Below, piece after piece: positions 1-7,058 of a stretch of DNA of 64,000 nucleotides; positions within the stretch are counted from its first letter, which is position 1, and each line of letters begins with the position of its first letter. The stretch spans positions 1 to 64,000 of the forward strand of contig JAFGRY010000043.1 of NCBI GenBank assembly GCA_016934955.1, in the 5' to 3' direction. The position numbers were made by a program, and so were the translations under genes. The DNA comes from a bacterium. Lineage in GTDB: Bacteria > Zhuqueibacterota > QNDG01 > JAGLOF01. Below the pieces are notes generated by a model. The model did not search any database, was not told where the DNA came from, and saw only the letters and a program-made list of their open reading frames with translations.

Positions 1-465
1 CTCCGGGCTTGCCACCAGAAAATCGCGCATTGGATAGCGCCTGTACTCCGGGTGGTCCGGAGTTGCATAGGTCAAAACGTTTTCAACGATTGTGCCGTTC
101 CATGCGACCACCACGGTCTTGTTGCGAGAGAGTCCCTCAAGCAGGCGCAGCGGATCCTGCTTCAGGCCAACATCGAAGATGACCTCAATGTTGTCGAGAA
201 GGATCAACTCGTCGCCGCCAAGGTTGACGATCTCCTTGAGAAGACGAGGCAGCTGCAGGGCCCGCTGGCGCTCCGTCAATTCCAGCATCCGGCGGGAAAG
301 CTCTAAGTTGATGTTGACCAGGGGCGCACCAGTGCGATCCCCCACATTGCGAAGCGCAGTGGTCTTGCCGGCGCCCGCAGATGATACGACCAACAGCAGC
401 CGGTGATAGAGATCAGTGGCTTGCTTAACCTTCCTTACTATCTGATCTGCAAGTGGTTCAGCCAT
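1..465 (-). CDS. brxF: BREX type 3 P-loop protein BrxF (3' end cut by window edge)
   Basis: 155 codons are open from an ATG at 465 to the window edge with no stop; the gene continues or ends just outside. The protein begins MAEPLADQIVRKV and has a P-loop near residue 28 (SSAGAGKTT), a Walker-B-like strand near residue 87 (ELILLDNIEV) and the segment LKQDPLRLLEGLSRN, which I recognise as the small BrxF ATPase (family about 150 residues). In type 3 BREX loci brxF comes first, followed by brxC, a pglX methyltransferase, brxHII, pglZ and brxA; these would lie left of position 1. BREX blocks phage replication and marks host DNA by methylation; the role of BrxF is not settled. An in-frame ATG at 510 would add 15 hydrophobic residues, but the ATG at 465 matches the family start. 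The first P-loop residue is Ser rather than Gly/Ala. Confidence 0.88.
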   Translation of the reverse strand, partial: MAEPLADQIVRKVKQATDLYHRLLLVVSSAGAGKTTALRNVGDRTGAPLVNINLELSRRMLELTERQRALQLPRLLKEIVNLGGDELILLDNIEVIFDVGLKQDPLRLLEGLSRNKTVVVAWNGTIVENVLTYATPDHPEYRRYPMRDFLVASPE

Positions 466-557
466 AGCTTTTTCCGTCTCTGTGAGAATCAAGAAAACCA
501 GGAGAATCATATATCAGCAGAAAAACAACGATGACGACAATAATTTAATAATTCTAA

Positions 558-586
558 ATTGTACAAAGATATAGTAATAATTGCAA
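558..586 (-). promoter_or_regulatory. Sigma-70-type promoter for brxF
   Basis: Reading the minus strand, TTGCAA (586-581) and TACAAT (563-558) are separated by exactly 17 bases. It lies between terS and brxF and would start a transcript near 551, giving an untranslated leader of about 85 bases to the ATG at 465. The BREX genes could therefore be expressed while the island's lytic-type operon is silent. Motif inspection only. Confidence 0.6.
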
Positions 587-629
587 GTCATTTCAAATCG
601 ATCGTAAGGAAGCATAAATGGTTGGTACA

Positions 630-1262
630 CTAATGATCGGAATAATAACCAGTCATTGGTTTTACTTCAATCGGGGCGGGCAGCGTTCCGAGAAACTCAC
701 GAATCTCGTCAGCGGTCTTCGGCATTTCGTCTTCTTTGTCTGCACTATTGTCGCTCCTAATAACTAGCCATCCCATTATTTTTGCGATAAGCTCCAGAGC
801 GTGTAGCTTATCATGCAGCTTGATATGCAGTCCATACCGGTTTTTTGAAATCGATTGGATTGCCGGCCAGACATCGTCGGGGATATCTTTAAGGCGGATC
901 TCCTGCACCGCCCTCTCAGTGACCTCTCTCGTCACTGGATCGGCCTTTCTCTCCGTTCTTTCGACTATTTCGAGTATCCTGCCAATGTTTACCATGCCTA
1001 TATCAGCAAGTTCTCGTAATACTCTATCTTTTCTAAGATTTAACCGTACTGCATCCTGATGACGCAGATAATCAATTCTCTCAGAAACCTTAACAATCCT
1101 TAACATCCGGGAGGCTGCCTGGGCAGCCGTGCTCCCTGAATAGCCGGCACGAATTGCGGCCAGGGTGCCGTTTGCTGTGAGTAGGTACTCTTGGCAGAAA
1201 CGTTCCTGCTTTAGATTTTTCAGTGGCTCATCTCCCGGAAGATCTGATACATATCCTTCCAT
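630..1262 (-). CDS. terS: Phage terminase small subunit
   Basis: 210 residues. After a short leader, the stretch NLKQERFCQEYLLTANGTLA followed by AIRAGYSG and a run of helices is the classic N-terminal DNA-binding region of Terminase_2-type small subunits, which recognise the packaging site and recruit the large subunit. The middle (KLHDKLHALELIAKIMGW) matches the usual oligomerisation helix region, where each chain helps form a ring. No large terminase subunit, portal or capsid gene is seen in the window. A lone terS is typical of phage satellites, which use it to redirect a helper phage's packaging to their own DNA. Codons are more AT-rich than in the host genes to the right. The ATG at 1262 follows an AGAGAG stretch. 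Confidence 0.82.
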   Translation of the reverse strand: MEGYVSDLPGDEPLKNLKQERFCQEYLLTANGTLAAIRAGYSGSTAAQAASRMLRIVKVSERIDYLRHQDAVRLNLRKDRVLRELADIGMVNIGRILEIVERTERKADPVTREVTERAVQEIRLKDIPDDVWPAIQSISKNRYGLHIKLHDKLHALELIAKIMGWLVIRSDNSADKEDEMPKTADEIREFLGTLPAPIEVKPMTGYYSDH

Positions 1263-1352
1263 CTTTACTCTCTATATTCACTACTGCTATTCAATAAGTA
1301 ATAAATTTCGATTTGGATTTTGGTCATGCATTAATGCCATCGTATTCTATTG

Positions 1353-1580
1353 TTAATTATAAGGCCAGACTTCCTGTTTCGCCTCCAGCAGGATACGATC
1401 GATATCATCGATGCTGTATCCTTGACCTATAAGCCTGGCAGCCTCACAATTCAATGGTTCCTCAACTTCGTTTGCAAACGCTTCTCTATCCTCATCTGTG
1501 ATAGGGTGCTGCGTCGACCATTTCCACCCTTCATAGAACGCCTTAGCCAGTTTATTTAGTTTATCAAATGGTCCCGCCAT
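1353..1580 (-). CDS. Small hypothetical protein of the island
   Basis: 75 residues, acidic in the middle, with two predicted helical parts and a conserved-looking GYSIDDIDRILLEA segment near the C-terminus that resembles a small helical recognition or oligomerisation motif. The start at 1580 has an AAGGAG ribosome site five bases upstream and overlaps the end of the primase-helicase gene by 25 bases, so the two are translated from one message. It sits between the replication gene and terS; such positions in satellites often hold packaging or interference genes, but nothing in the sequence identifies its job. Confidence 0.65.
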   Translation of the reverse strand: MAGPFDKLNKLAKAFYEGWKWSTQHPITDEDREAFANEVEEPLNCEAARLIGQGYSIDDIDRILLEAKQEVWPYN

Positions 1581-3484
1581 GGGTACTCCTTCACTGCTGT
1601 TTCAACACCATTTTCTTGTTCCTGCCTGATATTCGACTGATCGATCGGGACGGGGGGGGTATCATATCCCCCTCTTTCTGATGCAACAAAGCAACTTTCC
1701 AGTGCCTCAGCCGTAGGCAGAATCTCCACATCCTCTGGTAGCGGATCTCCCGGGATTAGCATCATTGGTCTTTGGCCCCTTTCCCGAACATTCTGTAAAT
1801 AACCCTTATCGAGACACCCATTGACTCGCCTATAAACAGCTGAACGATCTAATTTAAGCCTCTCTGTAAGCGCTTTGATAGTCACCCCTGCTGGCAAAGT
1901 CTTGAGTAATTCATTTACTGCATTCACCGTTTCCCGCGTCTCATCGCTTACTGTTGCTTCAATAATTTCTCCCATCGAATCCACGATCAAATCTCGTACT
2001 GCAGCGTAGTCCTCAAGCGTTGAGATAATTCTCCCCTCTGCATCGATTTCCCTGTTAGCCTGATGGAGAATCGTATGCGCTATTATCAGATTCAAGAGCT
2101 GTGTGAAATCTCTACGCTGTCTCACATGACAATACGTGATGCTCTTTGCCAATGCGGTTGCATAAGGAATGACTACGGAATGGTTTGCCTGATCCAACCA
2201 CCGTTGCAGGGCGTGCCATTGGGAATAATCGGTTGTTGTATTTTGTTGGTGTGCAATCGCAAGACATATTTTACGCGTTTGATCAATGCTATCGGAAACC
2301 TGAATCGAGAGCATTCTCGTCTCGTTTTCTGGGTGTAGATTTATTTTTGTTGTAGTGACAATCAAACCCGTTGGTCCTTCACACTCGATAATCCTCGCTT
2401 TTAAACCCTCCGTTGTTTTTTCTACTGTCGGATAGTTGAGTTTTCCTTCACTTAAAAGCGAACGGACAATATACGCCATGAATTCATTATCCAAGCCGAC
2501 AGCCTCTGCAATAACCAGGAATCGATGTGACAGGCTAATATCAGAATACAGAAGGGCTTTTTCGCTCATGGCTGTGACTTTGTAATACACATTTTCTGGG
2601 AAAAATTTCAACACCTGATCCATCATATACGATTTACCCGTGGATGACGGCCCCTTTATTATGACCGATACGGGTCTTTCAAGGTATCTACTCACAAGGA
2701 CAAGAAAAAGTAACCGGGAATTACGTTCCTCGCCAACCACTCCAGTTCTTTTCAAATCCATTATAAATCTGTCCAGTATATTACTCTCTCTGGCAAGGTG
2801 CCCACACTTCTCCCAATATTCCTTTTTATCTGTATCCTTCTTGATCAGCCACTGCTTCTTCCAGCTTACCGCAGTACGCATTGAATCCTCTATTCGATCT
2901 TTAAATCGTTCCGACGCCTTCAGATGAAGATCCGACGGGTCTTTATATCCCTCTAGATGAATAAATTCCACCCGATCTCTGATCTTCGATTTCCCGATCA
3001 ATGAGAGGACAGCATCTCCTCCACTGTCCGGCTCGATAAAAACATAGATGCGGAGGATGTTTTCGAAGTAATCTGCCCACTCTTCCTTCCAGCTGTTCGC
3101 TCCCGGAATACCAAGCGCCGGAAATCCATGGAGCCAGAGTGTCTGTGCATCAGATTCACCTTCAACGAGAATTATATAGCCCGCTTCGATTGCTCTGTTT
3201 CTTCTCCAAATTCCATATGGAATCGGCTTCGTCCCATTCTTCCATCGGAATCGATTATCGTAATCCTCACCTTTTTCCATAGCAGTCCTGAAACGAGTCG
3301 CGATAATTGCACCGTCTTGATCCCTATAAGGAATCCTCACCGCAGGAGCCCCCATATATGTAATTTGAGTTAATCCGAGCCCTTCCAGGAAAGATACAGG
3401 CAGCTGCTTACTTTCTGAATAGTGTTCCAACGTACAGCCACTCATAGTTTGCATATTTTCGCTATTTTCTACAGGAGTGCTCAT
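1556..3484 (-). CDS. Primase-helicase: TOPRIM domain plus P-loop ATPase and C-terminal winged helix
   Basis: 642 residues from an ATG at 3484, which follows a run of nine G that may act as ribosome site. Near residues 103-180 is a TOPRIM fold: YIILVEGESDAQT gives the catalytic Glu and YVFIEPDSGGDA gives an acidic second motif (EPD where DxD is usual). Near 278-285 is a Walker A, GPSSTGKS, followed by an ATPase domain. A segment near 510-550 (AGVTIKALTERLKLDRSAVYRRV) looks like a winged helix. This is the layout of replication primase-helicases of phages and mobile islands, which open an origin and make primers. The zinc finger normally fused to the TOPRIM domain is encoded by the separate gene just upstream. 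An in-frame extension to 3559 overlaps that gene and is unlikely to be used. Confidence 0.75.
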   Translation of the reverse strand: MSTPVENSENMQTMSGCTLEHYSESKQLPVSFLEGLGLTQITYMGAPAVRIPYRDQDGAIIATRFRTAMEKGEDYDNRFRWKNGTKPIPYGIWRRNRAIEAGYIILVEGESDAQTLWLHGFPALGIPGANSWKEEWADYFENILRIYVFIEPDSGGDAVLSLIGKSKIRDRVEFIHLEGYKDPSDLHLKASERFKDRIEDSMRTAVSWKKQWLIKKDTDKKEYWEKCGHLARESNILDRFIMDLKRTGVVGEERNSRLLFLVLVSRYLERPVSVIIKGPSSTGKSYMMDQVLKFFPENVYYKVTAMSEKALLYSDISLSHRFLVIAEAVGLDNEFMAYIVRSLLSEGKLNYPTVEKTTEGLKARIIECEGPTGLIVTTTKINLHPENETRMLSIQVSDSIDQTRKICLAIAHQQNTTTDYSQWHALQRWLDQANHSVVIPYATALAKSITYCHVRQRRDFTQLLNLIIAHTILHQANREIDAEGRIISTLEDYAAVRDLIVDSMGEIIEATVSDETRETVNAVNELLKTLPAGVTIKALTERLKLDRSAVYRRVNGCLDKGYLQNVRERGQRPMMLIPGDPLPEDVEILPTAEALESCFVASERGGYDTPPVPIDQSNIRQEQENGVETAVKEYPWRDHLIN

Positions 3485-3494
3485 CCCCCCCCCT

Positions 3495-3671
3495 TTATCC
3501 ATTTCTGGACGTAATATATTTTTGACACGCAGGATGAAAACACTTACCGATCGAACCATCGTTCTTAATGGAAAATGTATTTTTCCCGCAGAATGGGCAT
3601 TTCGTGCGCCTACCGGCGACGACTTCTATGCCATATCTCTCACGCAATATCCCAGATATACCTTCTTTCAT
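3495..3671 (-). CDS. Stand-alone CHC2-like primase zinc-finger protein
   Basis: 58 residues. The core is CPFCGKNTFSIKNDG followed by KCFHPAC, four cysteines and one histidine spaced as in the zinc-binding domain of DnaG-type phage primases, which contacts single-stranded template DNA. The start ATG at 3671 has a strong AGGAGGG eight bases upstream. The stop (TAA) falls just before a nine-G run, ten bases before the ATG of the TOPRIM/ATPase gene, so zinc finger and catalytic parts are made as two chains. Because the stop precedes the homopolymer, slippage there could not rejoin the frames. I infer that the two proteins act as a complex. Confidence 0.68.
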   Translation of the reverse strand: MKEGISGILRERYGIEVVAGRRTKCPFCGKNTFSIKNDGSIGKCFHPACQKYITSRNG

Positions 3672-3688
3672 GACCAAGTCCCTCCTAT

Positions 3689-3793
3689 TTAATTTGATTC
3701 TATGCATTCATAATCAGATGGTTTGTCCTGGAGTGTACAATTATTCGGTTCCCACTCCTCCCTCATAATCTCTCTCACAATGACCAAAGCCAT
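3689..3793 (-). CDS. Possible 34-residue protein in the early operon
   Basis: A short open frame beginning MALVIVREIMREEWEP with an AAAGGAG ribosome site eight bases upstream. It ends four bases before the ribosome site of the zinc-finger gene. The spacing and strong ribosome site favour a real translated peptide, perhaps a small phage-type protein or a translational leader. No family is recognised. The 93 bases between it and the Cro-like gene hold nothing further that I can identify. Confidence 0.4.
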   Translation of the reverse strand: MALVIVREIMREEWEPNNCTLQDKPSDYECIESN

Positions 3794-3886
3794 CAGAGTG
3801 ACTCCTTTGGAAACGATCGTATCTGACTTATTTTGCACTTCACCGTTCACTTATACACCACAATGCTTGCCTCGCCTGCTTTGGGA

Positions 3887-4096
3887 TCATATCGAAAATA
3901 TATCATCATAATTTTGGTGATCGAGGACATCAAGAATTTTACTCCTTAATATGGGACCTGGCCTTCTTGTACCATTGATAAGCTGAGACATATAGCCACT
4001 GCTTATTCCAAGCCTCAGAGCCAACCAATTTTGTGACTTGTTTTTTCTGGCGAGATATTCTTCGACAAATTGTTTTTTTAATCTTACTTTTACCAT
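3887..4096 (-). CDS. Cro-like XRE-family DNA-binding protein
   Basis: 69 residues from ATG 4096, with AGGGGG eight bases upstream (a GTG at 4102 would leave too little spacing). The centre SQNWLALRLGISSGYMSQLI is a helix-turn-helix of the lambda repressor/XRE type; almost the whole protein is that single domain, as in Cro. It is divergent from the CI-like gene at 4267 and heads the leftward replication/terS operon. I infer it is the early regulator of the island's switch. It could equally be an excisionase-like activator. Confidence 0.7.
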   Translation of the reverse strand: MVKVRLKKQFVEEYLARKNKSQNWLALRLGISSGYMSQLINGTRRPGPILRSKILDVLDHQNYDDIFSI

Positions 4097-4130
4097 TTTC
4101 ACGACCCCCTCTGCTTGCTATAGTAATTCT

Positions 4131-4151
4131 GTGCTTGCAAAAATATAGCAC
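4131..4151. promoter_or_regulatory. Operator-like inverted repeat between the repressor genes
   Basis: GTGCT and AGCAC flank an 11-base centre, containing the TGCTTGC motif that recurs at 4112-4118 and 4199-4205. The site covers the -10 of the leftward promoter, so a bound repressor would block the Cro-like/replication operon. The copy at 4112 is only a half site, 20 bases (two helical turns) away. Assignment to the CI-like or Cro-like protein is inference. Confidence 0.5.
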
Positions 4152-4170
4152 ACTTTTACATCGGAGTCAA
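4142..4170 (-). promoter_or_regulatory. Leftward (early) promoter of the Cro/replication operon
   Basis: On the minus strand TTGACT (4170-4165) and TATATT (4147-4142) are 17 bases apart, a near-consensus housekeeping promoter. The start would be near 4135, about 40 bases before the Cro-like ATG. The -10 lies within an operator-like repeat. Confidence 0.65.
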
Positions 4171-4198
4171 CAAAATAATCTTGATAATTGCAACTTTT

Positions 4199-4216
4199 TG
4201 CTTGCAATAATTAGCA
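4199..4216. promoter_or_regulatory. Second operator-like inverted repeat
   Basis: TGCT and AGCA flank a 10-base AT-rich centre; the left half TGCTTGCAA is shared with the site at 4131. It covers the -35 element of the rightward promoter for the CI-like gene, which would allow autoregulation. Confidence 0.48.
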
Positions 4217-4230
4217 TAAGTTCCTATATT
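4202..4230 (+). promoter_or_regulatory. Rightward promoter for the CI-like repressor and integrase
   Basis: TTGCAA (4202-4207) and TATATT (4225-4230) are 17 bases apart. The start would be near 4237, giving a 30-base leader to the ATG at 4267, where GAGGTGAGG serves as ribosome site. The repressor and the serine recombinase overlap and would be transcribed together. Confidence 0.6.
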
Positions 4231-4266
4231 GATATTGCAGGCGACAAATAGTGTATGAGGTGAGGA

Positions 4267-4734
4267 ATGGAATTCGGTGAATTTCTTAGGCACTTAAGAA
4301 AAGAGAAACAGTTAACGTTGCGAGATGTGGAAAAATCGACGGGTATATCAAACCCTTACTTGTCACAAATAGAGACGGGCGCAAGAAAGCCACCGCATCC
4401 GACGATCCTATCCAAGCTGGCTTCTTGTTATGGGGTCACTCCGGAATTACTGATGGAGCAGGCAGGCTATTTAGAACCGAAGACGGACAGGAAGGATCGA
4501 AGAAACGAAGAAATCGAAAAAGGATTCGATATTGTGTACCATCGGTGTAAAGGAACTGGAAGAATGGCTTTGAATAAAATCATATATGGTGACTCGAATT
4601 CATTAAAAGAGCTTTTAATCCGAATATACGAATTAAAGTCCGACGAGGTGATACTTCGATTCGAACCATCTGCAAACTTAACAAAACAGGTAGAAGAATT
4701 ATGGAGACTTTGGCAAAATCGGATGGAAAAATAA
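4267..4734 (+). CDS. CI-like XRE-family repressor of the island
   Basis: 155 residues. Residues 5-65 form a helix-turn-helix domain (LRHLRKEKQLTLRDVEKSTG and NPYLSQIETGARKPP) of the XRE type. The remaining 90 residues are helical and charged and do not look like a LexA/CI peptidase, so induction probably does not work by RecA-driven self-cleavage. It is divergent from a Cro-like gene, with operator-like repeats over both promoters, and its end overlaps the integrase start by 34 bases. I infer it keeps the excision/replication functions off, like Stl-type repressors of phage satellites, which are released by binding a helper-phage protein. Confidence 0.75.
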   Translation: MEFGEFLRHLRKEKQLTLRDVEKSTGISNPYLSQIETGARKPPHPTILSKLASCYGVTPELLMEQAGYLEPKTDRKDRRNEEIEKGFDIVYHRCKGTGRMALNKIIYGDSNSLKELLIRIYELKSDEVILRFEPSANLTKQVEELWRLWQNRMEK

Positions 4735-6329
4735 ACCGCAGCATCATCATCGCCCGTTCTTCAGCCGACCGCCACGATGTATCCTGCAAGTCTCAAATCA
4801 CGGAAATCATGGCCGAAGCGAGAAAGCAGGGCGAGGTGATTGTTAAAACCCTCGAGTTCCCGCGGAAAAGGCATTCAGACTTTCTCGAAGATCCCGATTT
4901 TAAGGATATCCTTGAAGACGCCAAGAGGAAGGATCGCACCTGGAATAAGATCTGGTTTTACGATACTTCGCGTCTCTCCCGAAACAGACTCAAAGCACAG
5001 ACGACCAAGGCCTTCTTTCGCAAGCAGGGCATCGAAGTAGCCTTCCTCAAGCTCCCATCAACCGGCCAGGAACCCCTGGATAACGTTATTGAGGGCATCC
5101 TCGAAACGTTCGATCAATTGCACAGTGACTTTTCCCGTGCCGGATCAATACGGGGGCAGAAACAAAATATCCGGTCTGGTTACCGTGCGGGAGGGCGCGC
5201 ACCATATGGGTATGTCTTGAAGAAGCATAAATTCGGAACAGACGGTGAAAATAAACCCATTTTTAAGACTACCCTCGAACCGCATCCGGAACATTTCCCA
5301 ATTGCCCAGGAGTATCTGAGAAGACGGGCGAACGGGGAAAGTAAAGGACAAATAATGACCTATTTTATCGAGCGGCACATTCCCAGCCCCTCCGGGAATA
5401 AACAATGGTCTAAATCAACGATGCACTCCATAGAAAACAATCTCCATGTATACTGCGGCCACCTCGTCTACAACAGACACAATCGAAAGATCGATGGACG
5501 ATATATCGGAGGGCAAAAATACAGACCGGAAGAAGAGTGGGAAATAAATAAAAATACACATGAAGCCGCCATCACCGAAGAAGAGGCTGAATCCATTCGT
5601 CGGCAAAGACATAAAACAAATACGAGCACTCCCAAAGCCCGCAAGTATCTGCTCACGGGCACACTGAGCTGTGGCGTATGCGGTGGTCCGATGGTTGGAG
5701 ATTCAGGATTTTACACCTGCATCCATAAACGGAATCATATTTCAGATTGCACGAACAGTAACATATCATCCGATTACATCGACAAAAAGGTCATCTCTTT
5801 TGTGAAAGAGATTCTTCTTACAGAAGGCCATTTCGTACGGGTCATTGAAGAGACAAAGCGCCTGTATCAGAAAGAGATGAAGAAGTCAAAGGATGACACG
5901 GCCAGACTGAAGCGGCAGATAGCCGACATTGATGAACAAGTGGATCGTCTCATGTCTCTATTTGAGAGAGGACAGATATCACCGGAGATCATCGAGTCTC
6001 GTATTTCCTCATTGGAACGGCAGAGAGAGGAGATCGAAAACATATTCACCGGCGAACGCCACATCCAGACAATGATAAAACACGCTGAATCGGAACTATC
6101 CGAGACAACCATCAAGGCTTATATTGATCGTTTCGAGGATCTATTAGGTACACACAACCTCGAGTTGATGAGGGACTTCGTTAAAACGTTCGTATCGAAG
6201 ATTGAATTATGTGGTCGCGTTAAGGGCAAAAAAAGAGGGCGGGATGTGACCATTCATGGCCAAATACCCGCCCTAACAAGGATAGCTGTGGCATCCCCAA
6301 GGGGAATCGAACCCCTGTTGCAGGAATGA
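4701..6329 (+). CDS. Large serine recombinase (integrase of the island)
   Basis: 542 residues. The N-terminal resolvase domain (about 11-150) has a likely nucleophile at Ser20/Ser21 in IIARSSADRH and the active-site motif YDTSRLSRN near 87. The Recombinase domain follows (about 170-300), then a zinc ribbon with Cys324, Cys327, Cys340 and Cys350, and a coiled coil (about 385-450), the usual build of phage and ICE serine integrases. It catalyses integration into the chromosome through double-strand cleavage and rotation. The reading frame runs into the 3' end of the tRNA-Glu gene and stops there, so its last 13 or so codons are tRNA sequence; this marks the integration junction. It begins within the repressor gene. 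Confidence 0.88.
   Translation: METLAKSDGKINRSIIIARSSADRHDVSCKSQITEIMAEARKQGEVIVKTLEFPRKRHSDFLEDPDFKDILEDAKRKDRTWNKIWFYDTSRLSRNRLKAQTTKAFFRKQGIEVAFLKLPSTGQEPLDNVIEGILETFDQLHSDFSRAGSIRGQKQNIRSGYRAGGRAPYGYVLKKHKFGTDGENKPIFKTTLEPHPEHFPIAQEYLRRRANGESKGQIMTYFIERHIPSPSGNKQWSKSTMHSIENNLHVYCGHLVYNRHNRKIDGRYIGGQKYRPEEEWEINKNTHEAAITEEEAESIRRQRHKTNTSTPKARKYLLTGTLSCGVCGGPMVGDSGFYTCIHKRNHISDCTNSNISSDYIDKKVISFVKEILLTEGHFVRVIEETKRLYQKEMKKSKDDTARLKRQIADIDEQVDRLMSLFERGQISPEIIESRISSLERQREEIENIFTGERHIQTMIKHAESELSETTIKAYIDRFEDLLGTHNLELMRDFVKTFVSKIELCGRVKGKKRGRDVTIHGQIPALTRIAVASPRGIEPLLQE
6289..6329. other. Probable integration junction (att site) at the 3' end of tRNA-Glu
   Basis: The recombinase coding frame ends inside the tRNA-Glu gene and the tRNA 3' half is intact, including an encoded CCA, as expected if the element carries a copy of the tRNA end and restores the gene on insertion. 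The partner copy should lie left of the window beyond the BREX genes. The exact crossover dinucleotide cannot be seen from one junction. Confidence 0.5.
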
Positions 6330-6363
6330 AAATCCTGAGTCCTAACCGCTAGACGATGGGGAC
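6289..6363 (-). tRNA. tRNA-Glu (anticodon TTC)
   Basis: Cloverleaf on the minus strand: acceptor GTCCCCA pairing with TGGGGAT (one G-U), anticodon stem CAGGA/TCCTG with loop TTTTCAT giving TTC, T-loop TTCGATT, discriminator G and encoded CCA (6291-6289). It follows tRNA-His in the same direction. A mobile island is inserted at its 3' end. Confidence 0.95.
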
Positions 6364-6400
6364 GTGTATGAAAGAACATGGGTCATTGTGGCACCCAGAG

Positions 6401-6475
6401 GGTGAGTAACGGGATTTGAACCCGTGACCTCCAGGGCCACAACCTGGCGCTCTAACCAGCTGAGCTATACCCACC
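6401..6475 (-). tRNA. tRNA-His (anticodon GTG)
   Basis: Acceptor GTGGGTA pairs with TACTCAC; an extra G precedes position 1 and pairs with C73, the identity mark of tRNA-His. The anticodon stem CCAGG/CCTGG has loop TTGTGGC, giving GTG. CCA is not encoded. It lies 37 bases upstream of tRNA-Glu. Confidence 0.95.
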
Positions 6476-6540
6476 ATATTCGAGCGTTAAATATAGCATA
6501 AAAATGACCGCTATGCAAGCGGATTTTTCATATTTTCCGA

Positions 6541-6568
6541 AAAAAAAGTCCGGCCGTGAGACCGGACT
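6541..6568 (-). terminator. Intrinsic terminator after the small membrane protein gene
   Basis: Minus strand: AGTCCGG, an eight-base loop, CCGGACT, then seven or more T. It lies 32 bases after the stop of the leftward small membrane protein gene. Confidence 0.8.
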
Positions 6569-6599
6569 GTTCCCCCTCTGGACCAGATGTCTGAACAGA

Positions 6600-6812
6600 T
6601 CAGTTTACCAGTTTATGCACATGCGGCCGGGGATCCCTGACCGGCGTGAACCGCTTCGATGTGTTCTCCTGCTCCAGGAACTGCAGCCGCTTCATCAGGG
6701 TGTGCCGCTCACGTTCCAGTATGGTCCGCGGACCGTATGACAATACGGCCATGCCGAGCATGCCGACAATACCGCCCAGCAGAAAAGCAGTAATAACAAT
6801 GCCTATCATCAT
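6600..6812 (-). CDS. Small single-span membrane protein
   Basis: 70 residues from the ATG at 6812, which has GAGG six bases upstream; two further ATGs lie at 6818 and 6809. The first 25 residues are a glycine-rich membrane helix (GIVITAFLLGGIVGMLGMAV), followed by a basic, charged helix that may form a short coiled coil in the cytoplasm. It resembles small bacterial membrane proteins of unknown function. It has its own terminator and lies alone between the tRNA genes and an ECF sigma operon on the other strand. Confidence 0.6.
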   Translation of the reverse strand: MMIGIVITAFLLGGIVGMLGMAVLSYGPRTILERERHTLMKRLQFLEQENTSKRFTPVRDPRPHVHKLVN

Positions 6813-7058
6813 GATCATCCTCGCAACCGTTGATACTTCATTCCCGTTCGCACATGTTCCGTTTCAATGCAATGCAAAAACCATACCCCGCGAATTTCAG
6901 CCTGTTCCGAACCCGGAGGAACGCCTCCCCGCGGAAAAAGCGGACAACGGCCACTTGAAACGGGGAAGATTTTTCCCTGTCCTGCAGGAAAACAGCAAAA
7001 CTTTTTCCCGAATACGTCGTCTTATATACAGGTACCGGGAAGAGCGGAACAGACCATT

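Noticed and set aside
3484-3497. Programmed frameshift at the G9 run joining zinc finger and primase
   Set aside because: The zinc-finger frame already ends in TAA upstream of the run, so slippage there cannot join the two.
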